A DNA stretch of 64,000 nt from Enterococcus casseliflavus NBRC 100478 (GTDB taxonomy: Bacteria; Bacillota; Bacilli; Lactobacillales; Enterococcaceae), in contig NZ_BCPT01000015.1 of assembly GCF_001544095.1 (NCBI RefSeq), forward strand, positions 1 through 64,000, read 5' to 3'. The first letter of the stretch is position 1. Each line of letters starts with the position of its first letter. A model generated the notes under the pieces. That model ran no database searches and was not told the origin of the DNA. It worked only from the letters and a program-made list of their open reading frames with translations. Position numbers and translations under genes: made by a program. Shown piece after piece: positions 7,532 to 14,444 of this stretch.

Positions 7532-8989
7532 ATGGAAAATGGGACAACAGAAAATAAAGGCACCTTTTTAGATCTTTTTTCAGGAATCGGAGGATTTCGT
7601 TTAGGGATGGAACAAGCTGGCTACCGATGTGTTGGGTATTGTGAGATCGATGGCCATGCCAGAAAAAGTTATCAATCAATTTTTGACACAAAACAGGAGG
7701 TAGAAATGCATGATATCACAAAACTTTCAGATGAATTTATTCGAGGAATCGGACGTGTGGACATTATCACGGGAGGCTTTCCGTGCCAAGCTTTCAGCCT
7801 TGCAGGAAAAAGAAAAGGTTTTTCAGATACTAGAGGAACTCTCTTTTTTGAGATTGCACGCTTCGCATCTATCTTGCGACCTAAGCTTTTATACCTTGAA
7901 AACGTCAAAGGACTCCTCAACCATGAACGAGGGGCTACGTTTGAGACGATCCTCCGAACCCTGGATGAATTGGGGTATGACGTGGAATGGCAACTGTTTA
8001 ACAGCAAAGAGTTTGTCGCCCAAAACAGAGAGCGTGTATTTATTATCGGACATCTTAGAGGAGCAGGTACCAAAAAGATTTTTCCTCTCACAAGAGAAGA
8101 AGGATCAGCTGATCAAAAATCAGGAAGGATCCATTTAGCTGGAACGACACATGCAGCGAATGATTTAAGTCGATTTACACGAGAAAGAACGTACTATACG
8201 GACGGTCTGATGGGGACTTTGACCGCAACGGACTACAAAACACCGAAACAAATCGTTGTTGGCAACGTCAATCCAAGCGGTGGAGGAATGAATGGCCAAG
8301 TGTATGACGCTTCAGGACTTAGTCCTACGATCACCACAAACAAAGGAGAAGGAAATAAAATTGCGATCCCGATCCTAACGCCAGATAAAGCTACTATTCG
8401 TCAAAACGGCCGTAGAATGAAGGAAAATGAAGCGCCGATGTTTACCCTAACCACACAAGATCGCCACGGAATTATCGTGGCTAGGTCAATCGATGGTTCC
8501 TATCGATCAGCTGCAGCGATCCATTCTGTAGAAGGGTTATGCCCTACATTTACCACCATGAGTGGTGGCGGCCACGAACCCAAAATACTGGTGAAAGAAG
8601 CCACGAAAAAAGGCTATACTGTAGCACTACCAGGCGATAATATCAATTTCGCTTATCCTAAATCTACAAAACGTCGGGGACGTGTGGGAAATCAGCAAGC
8701 AAATACCGTCGTTACAGGTGATCAGCAAGCCGTAGTAACCGATGATTTTCAGATTCGGAAACTAACACCACTTGAATGTTGGCGACTGCAGTCGTTTCCT
8801 GATTGGGCCTTTTTGGCAGCGAAATTCGGTAATAGGCAGATCGCTGAAGAAATAATCAGTAACGGGCTTGATCACTATAACTGCAGATACGATCAAATAA
8901 CTTCGGACAGCCAGCTGTACAAACAAGCTGGAAATTCGGTTACTGTATCAGTCATTTATTTTATAGCAAAACACTTCCAAATTGGTTAA
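7532..8989 (+). CDS. DNA (cytosine-5-)-methyltransferase, phage-type, orphan
   Basis: 485 residues with the ordered C5-methyltransferase motifs: I (FLDLFSGIGGFRLGMEQAGY, about 12-31), IV (GGFPCQAFS, catalytic Cys85), VI (ENV at 123-125), VIII (QNRERVFIIG near 164), IX (LTPLECWRLQSFP near 425) and X (QAGNSVTVSV near 466). The central target-recognition region (about 180-410) is unusually long and holds degenerate repeats of the form GLxPTxTT. No restriction endonuclease gene is adjacent, so it is probably a solitary, phage- or plasmid-derived methylase that protects DNA. The ribosome site is weak; a short overlapping frame (7506-7570) may couple its translation. Confidence 0.93.
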   Translation: MENGTTENKGTFLDLFSGIGGFRLGMEQAGYRCVGYCEIDGHARKSYQSIFDTKQEVEMHDITKLSDEFIRGIGRVDIITGGFPCQAFSLAGKRKGFSDTRGTLFFEIARFASILRPKLLYLENVKGLLNHERGATFETILRTLDELGYDVEWQLFNSKEFVAQNRERVFIIGHLRGAGTKKIFPLTREEGSADQKSGRIHLAGTTHAANDLSRFTRERTYYTDGLMGTLTATDYKTPKQIVVGNVNPSGGGMNGQVYDASGLSPTITTNKGEGNKIAIPILTPDKATIRQNGRRMKENEAPMFTLTTQDRHGIIVARSIDGSYRSAAAIHSVEGLCPTFTTMSGGGHEPKILVKEATKKGYTVALPGDNINFAYPKSTKRRGRVGNQQANTVVTGDQQAVVTDDFQIRKLTPLECWRLQSFPDWAFLAAKFGNRQIAEEIISNGLDHYNCRYDQITSDSQLYKQAGNSVTVSVIYFIAKHFQIG

Positions 8990-9034
8990 AATCATCTTTT
9001 TTGACCATTAAAATCAAAAAAAAGCAATAATAGA

Positions 9035-9134
9035 TTGTCACTATCGGTATACCGTGGTATAATAAATACAACGGTATACCGATATATTTAATTTTTAGAA
9101 AGGATCTATAACTATCTGAAGATCCGGTATACGG
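9035..9134 (+). promoter_or_regulatory. promoter with CGGTATACCG operators
   Basis: TTGTCA (9035-9040), 17-bp spacer and TATAAT (9058-9063) form a strong promoter. The 10-bp palindrome CGGTATACCG lies inside the spacer (9045-9054) and again just after the start point (9072-9081). A related site, ATCCGGTATACGGAT, is at 9122-9136. Two palindromes 27 bp apart bracketing the -10 suggest tight repression of the following small genes. The repressor is not identified. Confidence 0.7.
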
Positions 9135-9230
9135 ATAAAAAAGGGAGGGATCACTACTGCAAAATAAAAAAAGCACTTATTCTGAGTGGGTCAGAACAAG
9201 CGCAAGTAACAAAACCGTGCAGGGAATGCT

Positions 9231-9262
9231 ACTACTCAAAATATACCATAATTGTGAGTAGT
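9231..9262 (+). promoter_or_regulatory. leader hairpin, possible attenuator
   Basis: ACTACTCA (9231-9238) pairs with TGAGTAGT (9255-9262), followed by GGCAAGTTTT. It lies in the about 230-nt leader between the promoter and the HTH gene at 9304. The T run is poor, so it is more likely a regulatory or stabilising hairpin than a full terminator. Confidence 0.35.
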
Positions 9263-9303
9263 GGCAAGTTTTAATTGTCATACTCCTTTCAGGAGGAAAA
9301 AAG

Positions 9304-9507
9304 ATGTACGCAGATAAAGATAAGATAGAATGGTTGCTTTTTGAAAGTGGAAAATCATTGTATGAAATTCAAAAAAAATCAGGAGTTGCCGCAACAACTG
9401 TTGCAGATCTTGCTCATAAAAGGTCTTCTATAGAAAGAATGCGATTTGATAATGCCGCCAAACTTACAAAACTTGCGGATCAATTAAAAGAAGAACCCAC
9501 TGAATAA
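9304..9507 (+). CDS. small helix-turn-helix protein (XRE/Cro-like)
   Basis: 67 residues with a TCAGGAGG site. Residues 5-60 fit a compact Cro/XRE-type helix-turn-helix (IEWLLFESGKSLYEIQKKSG, then VAATTVADLAHKRSSIERMRFDNAAKL). Such proteins are common in phages, plasmids and conjugative elements. It follows the CGGTATACCG-controlled promoter and is a candidate for binding those operators, though this is a guess from position. It lies 44 bp before the next gene. Confidence 0.6.
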   Translation: MYADKDKIEWLLFESGKSLYEIQKKSGVAATTVADLAHKRSSIERMRFDNAAKLTKLADQLKEEPTE

Positions 9508-9551
9508 TCAGAGCTTGATCTTGTAACTCCTTATCTCTAGGAGGAAAAATA

Positions 9552-9881
9552 ATGAATGCCGTTTTAAATAAGAAAAAATGTACTGTGATATTTGATCAAT
9601 ATGAAGATAATAACAATGTAGCGATTCAACTGATTAAGAGAAGAAGAGGTCAGTCTGAAGAAGAGCTGGTTGCAACGGCTACGGTAAACACGAGTATCGG
9701 AATCAAACAAGATTTCGTCGCAATCAAAGGGTGGTCTGAAAATGCGGGCATTGAAGAGGTGCTGATAGCAGCTGGTGTCATTTGTGAGGAATCTGTAGGG
9801 GCAATTCCTTGTGGCATGACTGTTGCAAAAGTCTTTCCCCTTACAGAAGAAGCAAAGGAAGTCATGAAAAACAATCAGTAG
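9552..9881 (+). CDS. hypothetical protein, DUF4313-like (tentative)
   Basis: 109 residues with a TAGGAGG site. Predicted mainly beta N-terminal half (CTVIFDQYEDNNNVAIQLI) and a second half reading KGWSENAGIEEVLIAAGVI followed by GAIPCGMTVAKVFPLT. The layout resembles small accessory proteins (DUF4313 type) found on enterococcal mobile elements; this match is from memory of the pattern and is weak. Probably cotranscribed with the HTH gene upstream. No function can be given. Confidence 0.5.
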   Translation: MNAVLNKKKCTVIFDQYEDNNNVAIQLIKRRRGQSEEELVATATVNTSIGIKQDFVAIKGWSENAGIEEVLIAAGVICEESVGAIPCGMTVAKVFPLTEEAKEVMKNNQ

Positions 9882-9900
9882 AAAAGAATCGGTTCAAAGC

Positions 9901-9940
9901 TGCGGCGAGTGTGACTTACGCTCGCTGCGTCTTTTATCAA
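9901..9940 (+). terminator. terminator after the small-gene pair
   Basis: GCGGCGAG pairs with CTCGCTGC across TGTGACTTACG and is followed by GTCTTTTATC. The stem is GC-rich and the T run short; it is placed 20 bp after the stop of the preceding gene. Confidence 0.6.
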
Positions 9941-9973
9941 ATCTACGATCGTTTCAATGAAGGAGAGCAAGTT

Positions 9974-10153
9974 ATGGCTATTGCAAAAGGAAATACACGT
10001 CTTCCTGTAACGCTTAATGAAAAGAGGAAGTAGGGACTGAAGCACTTGAACACCAAGTACAAGAAAAGTGAATCGAAATTAATGTGTATCGCTTTAGATA
10101 TGTTGCTTGAGCAAGAAAAAGCGGGATTTGAGATTCCTGCGCTTAGAAAGTGA
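9974..10153 (+). pseudogene. ribbon-helix-helix protein gene, frameshifted
   Basis: The start MAIAKGNTRLPVTLNEK, with an AAGGAGAG site, is typical of plasmid CopG-like ribbon-helix-helix proteins (beta strand then helix). The frame stops at 10030-10032. It resumes in another frame as ALEHLNTKYKKSESKLMCIA and continues to a stop at 10151-10153, which reads like the second helix of the same fold. A single indel near 10025-10045 would restore an about 60-residue protein. Its relatives act as plasmid regulators or antitoxins. Confidence 0.65.
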
Positions 10154-10362
10154 CTGCACTTTATTTTCTATTTCATTGAAGTGCTATCACTTTTCACTCA
10201 TTACTTTTATCAGTGAAACCGTTATCCAATACGTGGTAAACTAAAATCAGACAAAAGGTGAGATCCAATGGATGAAAAAGCCAAAAAGAAAATGGCCAAA
10301 AATGCGATCGATATAAGGCTGCAGTTCTACTAATTCTATAAAAGAATAGTTTCAACTCTTAG
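10154..10362 (+). other. short possible peptide gene and leader
   Basis: At 10268-10333 a 21-codon frame (MDEKAKKKMAKNAIDIRLQFY) has an AAAGGTGAG ribosome site 5 bp upstream and a terminator 30 bp downstream, so it may be translated or be the stub of a lost gene. The shared motif ATACGTGGTAAACTA (10229-10243) precedes it. No other coding signal was seen. Confidence 0.35.
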
Positions 10363-10387
10363 GACGTGCATAGCACGTCTTTTTTTA
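10363..10387 (+). terminator. GACGTGC terminator
   Basis: GACGTGC (10363-10369), loop ATA, GCACGTC (10373-10379), then T8. It has the same stem as the terminators in the two TA repeats, suggesting a common source. Confidence 0.8.
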
Positions 10388-10527
10388 TTCAAATTTAATG
10401 AAATTGCTGATCGATCTATAAATTATAGTTTACAAAGAGACTAACAAAAAGAATAATCCGGCATACTTATGACATCAAATAAATATTGATCAATAAATTT
10501 GATAAAAAATTCAAAGGAGAGAAAAAA

Positions 10528-11031
10528 ATGGCATTTCAATCAGAACGATGGGCAACAATTCAAGTTACAGCAGGAAATTTAGAAGGAGCTAGACAATATC
10601 AACAACTTTTTCTAGATAAAAAGTATGCGCCAAAAGCTGACTACAATGTATTGTTAAAACTATTCCAAAGTAAGGCAAAAGGCTGGATCCAAGGGGGCGT
10701 GATTACTGCTTTAGGGTATTTAAGTTTTCCAACAGGAGTTTTTGCTACAGTAGCAACTTTATGTACAAGCATGATCGATGTAATTGGTAAACAAGCTGCT
10801 GCAACGGAGTATGATCAATTAATTGCAGGACGTAAAGCAGTTGAAGAAGTTAAATCATATATCTCTAAAAACAATTATAAGATGGCTGAAGTGACTTTCA
10901 GACTACGAACTTATGAAAACCCCGCAACTGGTCATAGAGTATCATTTTTCTTGGGAAATTCAAAAAACATTAGTGCTGCTTACGAAATCAAACGAGTTCA
11001 GCTACAAAATGGTAAATGGTTAGAAAAATAA
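10528..11031 (+). CDS. unknown protein with central hydrophobic Gly-rich segment
   Basis: 167 residues from the ATG at 10528 behind AAAGGAGA (an upstream frame start at 10486 lacks a site). The N-terminal 45 residues are helical and charged. Residues about 55-86 form a long hydrophobic, glycine-containing stretch (GGVITALGYLSFPTGVFATV and following). The C-terminal part is soluble and looks beta-rich (EVTFRLRTYENPATGHRVSF). There is no signal peptide or double-glycine leader. It sits alone between two terminators. It could be a membrane-inserting toxin or bacteriocin-like protein, but I do not recognise the family. Confidence 0.55.
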   Translation: MAFQSERWATIQVTAGNLEGARQYQQLFLDKKYAPKADYNVLLKLFQSKAKGWIQGGVITALGYLSFPTGVFATVATLCTSMIDVIGKQAAATEYDQLIAGRKAVEEVKSYISKNNYKMAEVTFRLRTYENPATGHRVSFFLGNSKNISAAYEIKRVQLQNGKWLEK

Positions 11032-11039
11032 AAGCAAAA

Positions 11040-11078
11040 AGAGAATAGTCCCAGTTCAGAGGACTATTCTCTTTTTTA
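11040..11078 (+). terminator. strong intrinsic terminator
   Basis: AGAGAATAGTCC (11040-11051) pairs with GGACTATTCTCT (11061-11072), followed by a T run. It lies 9 bp after the stop of the unknown gene. Confidence 0.9.
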
Positions 11079-11183
11079 TTTTCGACACTGTTTCGAAGAA
11101 TGGGCATATAAATTATAATTTATATATTAATTATTTGTATTAAGGTTATTTTATCCTCTCTATATGAAGGAGGGGAAAATAAT

Positions 11184-11390
11184 ATGCATACAGAAATTAA
11201 TCCATTCGGTTAAGAAAGTAAGGGGGAATCAAAAAATGGAAAATTTGGAGTGATCGCAGAACTAGTTGCAAATATAGGTTTTCCTATAGTGTTATCAATA
11301 TTCTTTCTAACAGAATTAGACAAGGCTATTGAAAAACTTCAAGAATCAATCAATGAAATTCTGCGAATAATAAAGAAAGAAAAAGATTAA
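11184..11390 (+). pseudogene. YvrJ-like small membrane protein gene, disrupted
   Basis: The frame starting at ATG 11184 has a very strong AAGGAGGGG site, reads MHTEINPFG and stops at 11211. The same frame then stays open to 11390 and encodes VIAELVANIGFPIVLSIFFL plus a helical KAIEKLQESINEILRII tail, matching the YvrJ family pattern (about 50 residues). A second ribosome site AAGGGGG precedes ATG 11236, whose frame gives only MENLE. One extra A in the GAAAATTT run would turn this into an intact YvrJ-like protein. So either a point indel destroyed the gene or its frame is switched. Confidence 0.6.
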
Positions 11391-11411
11391 CGGATAAATC
11401 CGTTAATCTTT
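11382..11411 (+). terminator. hairpin between YvrJ-like and Rgg-like genes
   Basis: AAAGATTAACGGA (11382-11394), loop TAAA, TCCGTTAATCTTT (11399-11411). A perfect 13-bp stem ends in a short T run and lies 24 bp before the Rgg-like gene. Confidence 0.7.
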
Positions 11412-11435
11412 ATTCCATATAAAGGGGCTTATCAC

Positions 11436-12205
11436 ATGAACGATGCTATCGTAGGTAAAATACTTAAACAGATAAGAAAAGGTAAGAAACTGACGGTAAG
11501 GTACCTTACTGAAGACATAATCACTCCACAACATTATTATAAGGTTGAAAAAGGAGAAGCTTACCTGAGCAGCAATTTTCTATTACAAATTCTTAATCGC
11601 ATGAACGTTTCTTATAAAGAATTTTCTATTTTAATTAACTCAGAAATAGAGCGGAAAAAAAAATATTTGATGAAAATATAATTGATCAAAAACCTGTTGA
11701 TTTCGATTCTGACTTTTTCTTTCAACATTATTTAAAAAAAGACAATTTAAATGAAAAAGAAATAAATCTCCTTAAAAAATATTTGTTTGAGAAAGAAGAA
11801 TTCTTTCACTATGAATTCTCCTTATTTAACAACTTTTTAACCTATTTTGATGATAAATTTATTTCCCTATTACTTCCAACTGTAGAGTGTTATTTAAACA
11901 CTGTAAGTACGATATCAGAATACAAAATCGAAAAAATAATTTTTTATAATAATCTAGCTTTTAATTGTTTAGATAAGAACAGAAATTTATCTGAATTCAA
12001 AAAAATTTTCTCCGAGCTATCCCTACTAATTGAAGATAACTTCTTTGATATTCCTATTCTTCAATATTATAAGTATGAAATGCTATGTTCATATGTAAGG
12101 GGTAACATTAGCAAAGAGAAATTTTTGTTATTAAGCCAAATGAATAAAGAAGAGACGAAAGAATCTATAGGGAGGATAATAAATATAAATTTTTATAGCA
12201 TTTAA
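11436..12205 (+). pseudogene. second Rgg/MutR-like regulator, frameshifted in an A9 tract
   Basis: Residues 1-70 are a helix-turn-helix domain (VGKILKQIRKGKKLTVRYLT, then KVEKGEAYLSSNFLLQIL). The frame ends at 11681. The rest of the protein continues in the next frame (FDENIIDQKPVDFDSDFFFQ to the stop at 12205) as an all-helical Rgg-type sensor domain. The break lies at the A9 run 11655-11663; with ten A's the gene would encode a continuous protein of about 256 residues. This could be a true mutation, a phase-variable tract or a base-calling error. It is a distant relative of the regulator at 2364. Confidence 0.7.
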
Positions 12206-12284
12206 AAGTAACAAAGCTTTATATTTATTTTTATGTGATGTATCATATATAAAAGCAAAAAATTATCAATAAGGAGATTCATGT

Positions 12285-12548
12285 ATGAATTCAAACTTCA
12301 GTAAGTTACCCTACCATTTGAGAAAGTGGTATGCATGGCTATATATGGTACCACTAATTTTGATCTTGATAATTATAACCTTAACTGATTGGCTGAATGG
12401 TTATTCATTAGCAGCGTTGTTTTTAATACTATATGGTATAAGTTGTTCTTTTTCTACCAAAGCAACTGATGGTAGGAAACAATGGATTATAGTAGATACT
12501 ATTATATATGTGTTTTTACTGGTTGTCTCTTTGGTACTTTACAAATAG
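12285..12548 (+). CDS. small membrane protein, three transmembrane helices
   Basis: 87 residues with an AAGGAG site. Hydrophobic segments at about 17-34 (WLYMVPLILILIIITL), 41-56 and 66-86, the last two separated by a basic TKATDGRKQW loop. There is no signal peptide or motif. It lies 31 bp before the BlaI/CopY-like gene, so the two are probably cotranscribed. It may be a small transporter or the membrane partner of that regulator; function unknown. Confidence 0.55.
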   Translation: MNSNFSKLPYHLRKWYAWLYMVPLILILIIITLTDWLNGYSLAALFLILYGISCSFSTKATDGRKQWIIVDTIIYVFLLVVSLVLYK

Positions 12549-12579
12549 AGAATCATCGGAAAAAGATAAGGAGACTATT

Positions 12580-12948
12580 ATGTCAGAATTAAGTAAATCT
12601 GAATATCAAATTCTTCGCTATTTCTATGAATTCAACCAGACTTTAACTAAACATGAACTATTAGAAAGATTGCCGAAACTAAACGAAAATACGACTGCTG
12701 CTGTGATAAGAAAATTATTAAACAAAGGCTATTTGGAAGTAGGAGAGATTAAATTTTCTCAGAATGTGTTAGCACGTGCTTACAGACCTAGTATTCCTTT
12801 TATAGAATTTATAAAAGACGAATATGGGGAAGTGGTTTTGAAAAAATTAGTAAATCATGCAGTAAGCTCCTTAAAGACCACACAACAAACAGAATACTTT
12901 TCGAATCTTATAATTGAAAGAAAAAATATCATACAAAAGAATAGTTGA
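12580..12948 (+). CDS. BlaI/CopY-type winged-helix repressor
   Basis: 122 residues from ATG 12580 with an AAGGAG site (a longer frame overlapping the upstream gene lacks one). Residues 1-65 match the BlaI/MecI/CopY winged helix: LSKSEYQILRYFYEFNQTLT, helix ELLERLP, then a TAAVIRKLLNKGYLEV wing. The C-terminal half should dimerise. No CxC copper motif is present, so it is not a typical CopY. A similar protein is encoded at 25162, suggesting two related regulators. Confidence 0.7.
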   Translation: MSELSKSEYQILRYFYEFNQTLTKHELLERLPKLNENTTAAVIRKLLNKGYLEVGEIKFSQNVLARAYRPSIPFIEFIKDEYGEVVLKKLVNHAVSSLKTTQQTEYFSNLIIERKNIIQKNS

Positions 12949-12988
12949 ATTTTTAATATTTCGTTTGACTGTTCGGAGGATTAAAAAA

Positions 12989-13024
12989 GAGGGTCAGAAA
13001 CTTAAAAGTTTTTGATCCTTTTTT
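12989..13024 (+). terminator. GGGTCAGAAACTT hairpin terminator
   Basis: GGGTCAGAAACTT pairs with AAGTTTTTGATCC and is followed by a T run. The same hairpin recurs at 20218-20250 and, degenerate, at 6855-6883. Confidence 0.8.
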
Positions 13025-13088
13025 AATTTCACTTAATTATATTTTTTATATTGATTTAGTTAAAGTTAGTCTTTTTAATCGATTAAAT

Positions 13089-13122
13089 AAAAACCTAACA
13101 ATGTTTATATAGTTAGGTTTTT
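13089..13122. terminator. bidirectional hairpin
   Basis: AAAAACCTAAC (13089-13099) pairs with GTTAGGTTTTT (13112-13122). No minus gene ends here, so it probably backs up the preceding terminator. The about 220 bp after it, up to 13345, is very AT-rich, should hold the WxL operon promoter and shows no other gene. Confidence 0.7.
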
Positions 13123-13345
13123 ATTGTACATGGTCTATATTTACAACAAAGGTCAATTTTGTTTTTTTCATGTAAATATATTTCACGTTGTCAAATTATA
13201 CATTTCGTTTTGTAAAAATTGACAGGTATAAAATAAGATTTCTTGTTATATTGAATTCGAACTTTCATATAAAGATCAAATTGTTTTTTGTTTGAATTTT
13301 ATTATAAAAATTTAATAGCTAATCAAAGAAAGGAAACAAAAATAA

Positions 13346-14386
13346 ATGAGGAAAAATTTAAATATCAAATTGCTTATATTTATATCTATCATGATAACTA
13401 TCCTACTTAACTGTTTAACAAAAGTTAATACAGTATACGCAGATTCTTCAGACTCTATAGAGTTTTCAGTGGAAGCATTAGATGAAAACGGTCAGTCAAA
13501 CGAAAGAGGATTTTATCATTTTGTAGGAGAACCAGGCAAACAGGAAATGGGGCATCTTAGAATCTATAATTCATCAAATCAAGAAATGCGAATAAATATT
13601 GAGGCTAATTCTGCTTATACAAATATTAACGGCATACCTAGCTATTCACATAACGAGGTTATAGACAATACCTTAAAGCACCCATTTCATTCATTAGTAA
13701 ATTTAAATGAAAAAAAAGTTGTTTTGCCACCCAACAGTTCTCAAGAGATTAAAATACCTATTAACTATCCTAACGAAAGTTGGGATGGACAAATTTTGGG
13801 AGGAATACGAGTTACTCAAGAAAAAACATCAGACACAAACCAAACAATTTCCAATGAGATTGCCTACACCATTGGTGTTTTACTTACCCAGAAAGGAAAA
13901 AATATTCCAGAAAACAATTTAGAATTGAATGAGGTTCAGGCTGCTCAAAGAAATTATCGGAATTACATAGAGGCTAATATGCAAAATACAGAGGCAGTAA
14001 TTATAAATGAATTGTCTGTTGAAGCGAAAATCTATTCGGTAAATAAAGAAGAAGCCGTATATGAATATTCTGCGCAAGATATGCGTATGGCACCAAATTC
14101 AAATTTTGATTTAGGAATACCTACAGGAGATGTTTCTATCCAGCCGGGAGAATACAGACTAGAATTAACCGCTATTGCCGATGATAAAGAATATCACTTT
14201 GAGAAGAAGTTTGAAATTGAAAGATCAAAAGCAAATTCTTTGAATTCAAGTGCTGTAAATGTTGAAGAAAATACAAACAATAAATATGTATTTATGGTTG
14301 TCTTGGTTCTAATTGTAGTCGTAGGTGGCATCATACTTTTCTATAGAACAAAACTAAATTCATTAAAGGAGGTGAGAATTAAGTGA
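13346..14386 (+). CDS. WxL-interacting protein, DUF916/DUF3324
   Basis: 346 residues. A signal peptide (LLIFISIMITILLNCLTKV, then cleavage near Ala31) is followed by the DUF916 beta domain (SIEFSVEALDENGQSNERGF, then GQILGGIRVTQE near residue 150) and the DUF3324 region. A C-terminal membrane helix (YVFMVVLVLIVVVGGIILFY) and a basic tail anchor it. In WxL loci this protein binds the cell wall and the WxL partners, holding the complex at the surface. It is the first gene of the operon. An exceptionally good Shine-Dalgarno sequence lies inside its last codons. Confidence 0.92.
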   Translation: MRKNLNIKLLIFISIMITILLNCLTKVNTVYADSSDSIEFSVEALDENGQSNERGFYHFVGEPGKQEMGHLRIYNSSNQEMRINIEANSAYTNINGIPSYSHNEVIDNTLKHPFHSLVNLNEKKVVLPPNSSQEIKIPINYPNESWDGQILGGIRVTQEKTSDTNQTISNEIAYTIGVLLTQKGKNIPENNLELNEVQAAQRNYRNYIEANMQNTEAVIINELSVEAKIYSVNKEEAVYEYSAQDMRMAPNSNFDLGIPTGDVSIQPGEYRLELTAIADDKEYHFEKKFEIERSKANSLNSSAVNVEENTNNKYVFMVVLVLIVVVGGIILFYRTKLNSLKEVRIK

Positions 14387-14444
14387 ACGGATTCTAAAAA
14401 TACCAAGTTTAGAATATAAAAATTATAAAAAGTGAGGAACGAAA

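Larger units (their letters stand above)
6885..7708 (+). repeat. right copy of ~820-bp direct repeat
   Basis: Partner of 75-896. This copy runs straight into the intact methyltransferase gene, so it is probably the original arrangement and the left copy a truncated duplicate. See the left copy for the differences. Confidence 0.9.

Noticed and set aside
7710-8138. 142-codon plus-strand frame inside the methyltransferase
   Set aside because: Out-of-frame overlap with a gene carrying all catalytic motifs in the other frame.
7532-8989. Methyltransferase as part of a restriction-modification system
   Set aside because: No endonuclease-like gene was found on either side within several kb.
9157-9264. 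CTG-started 35-codon frame in the leader of the HTH gene
   Set aside because: CTG starts are very rare and the product resembles nothing; the GGGAGG before it may be coincidence.
11184-11213. MHTEINPFG as a pheromone for the nearby Rgg-like protein
   Set aside because: It is not hydrophobic, lacks a precursor form, and shares its frame with the disrupted YvrJ-like gene; kept only as part of a finding.
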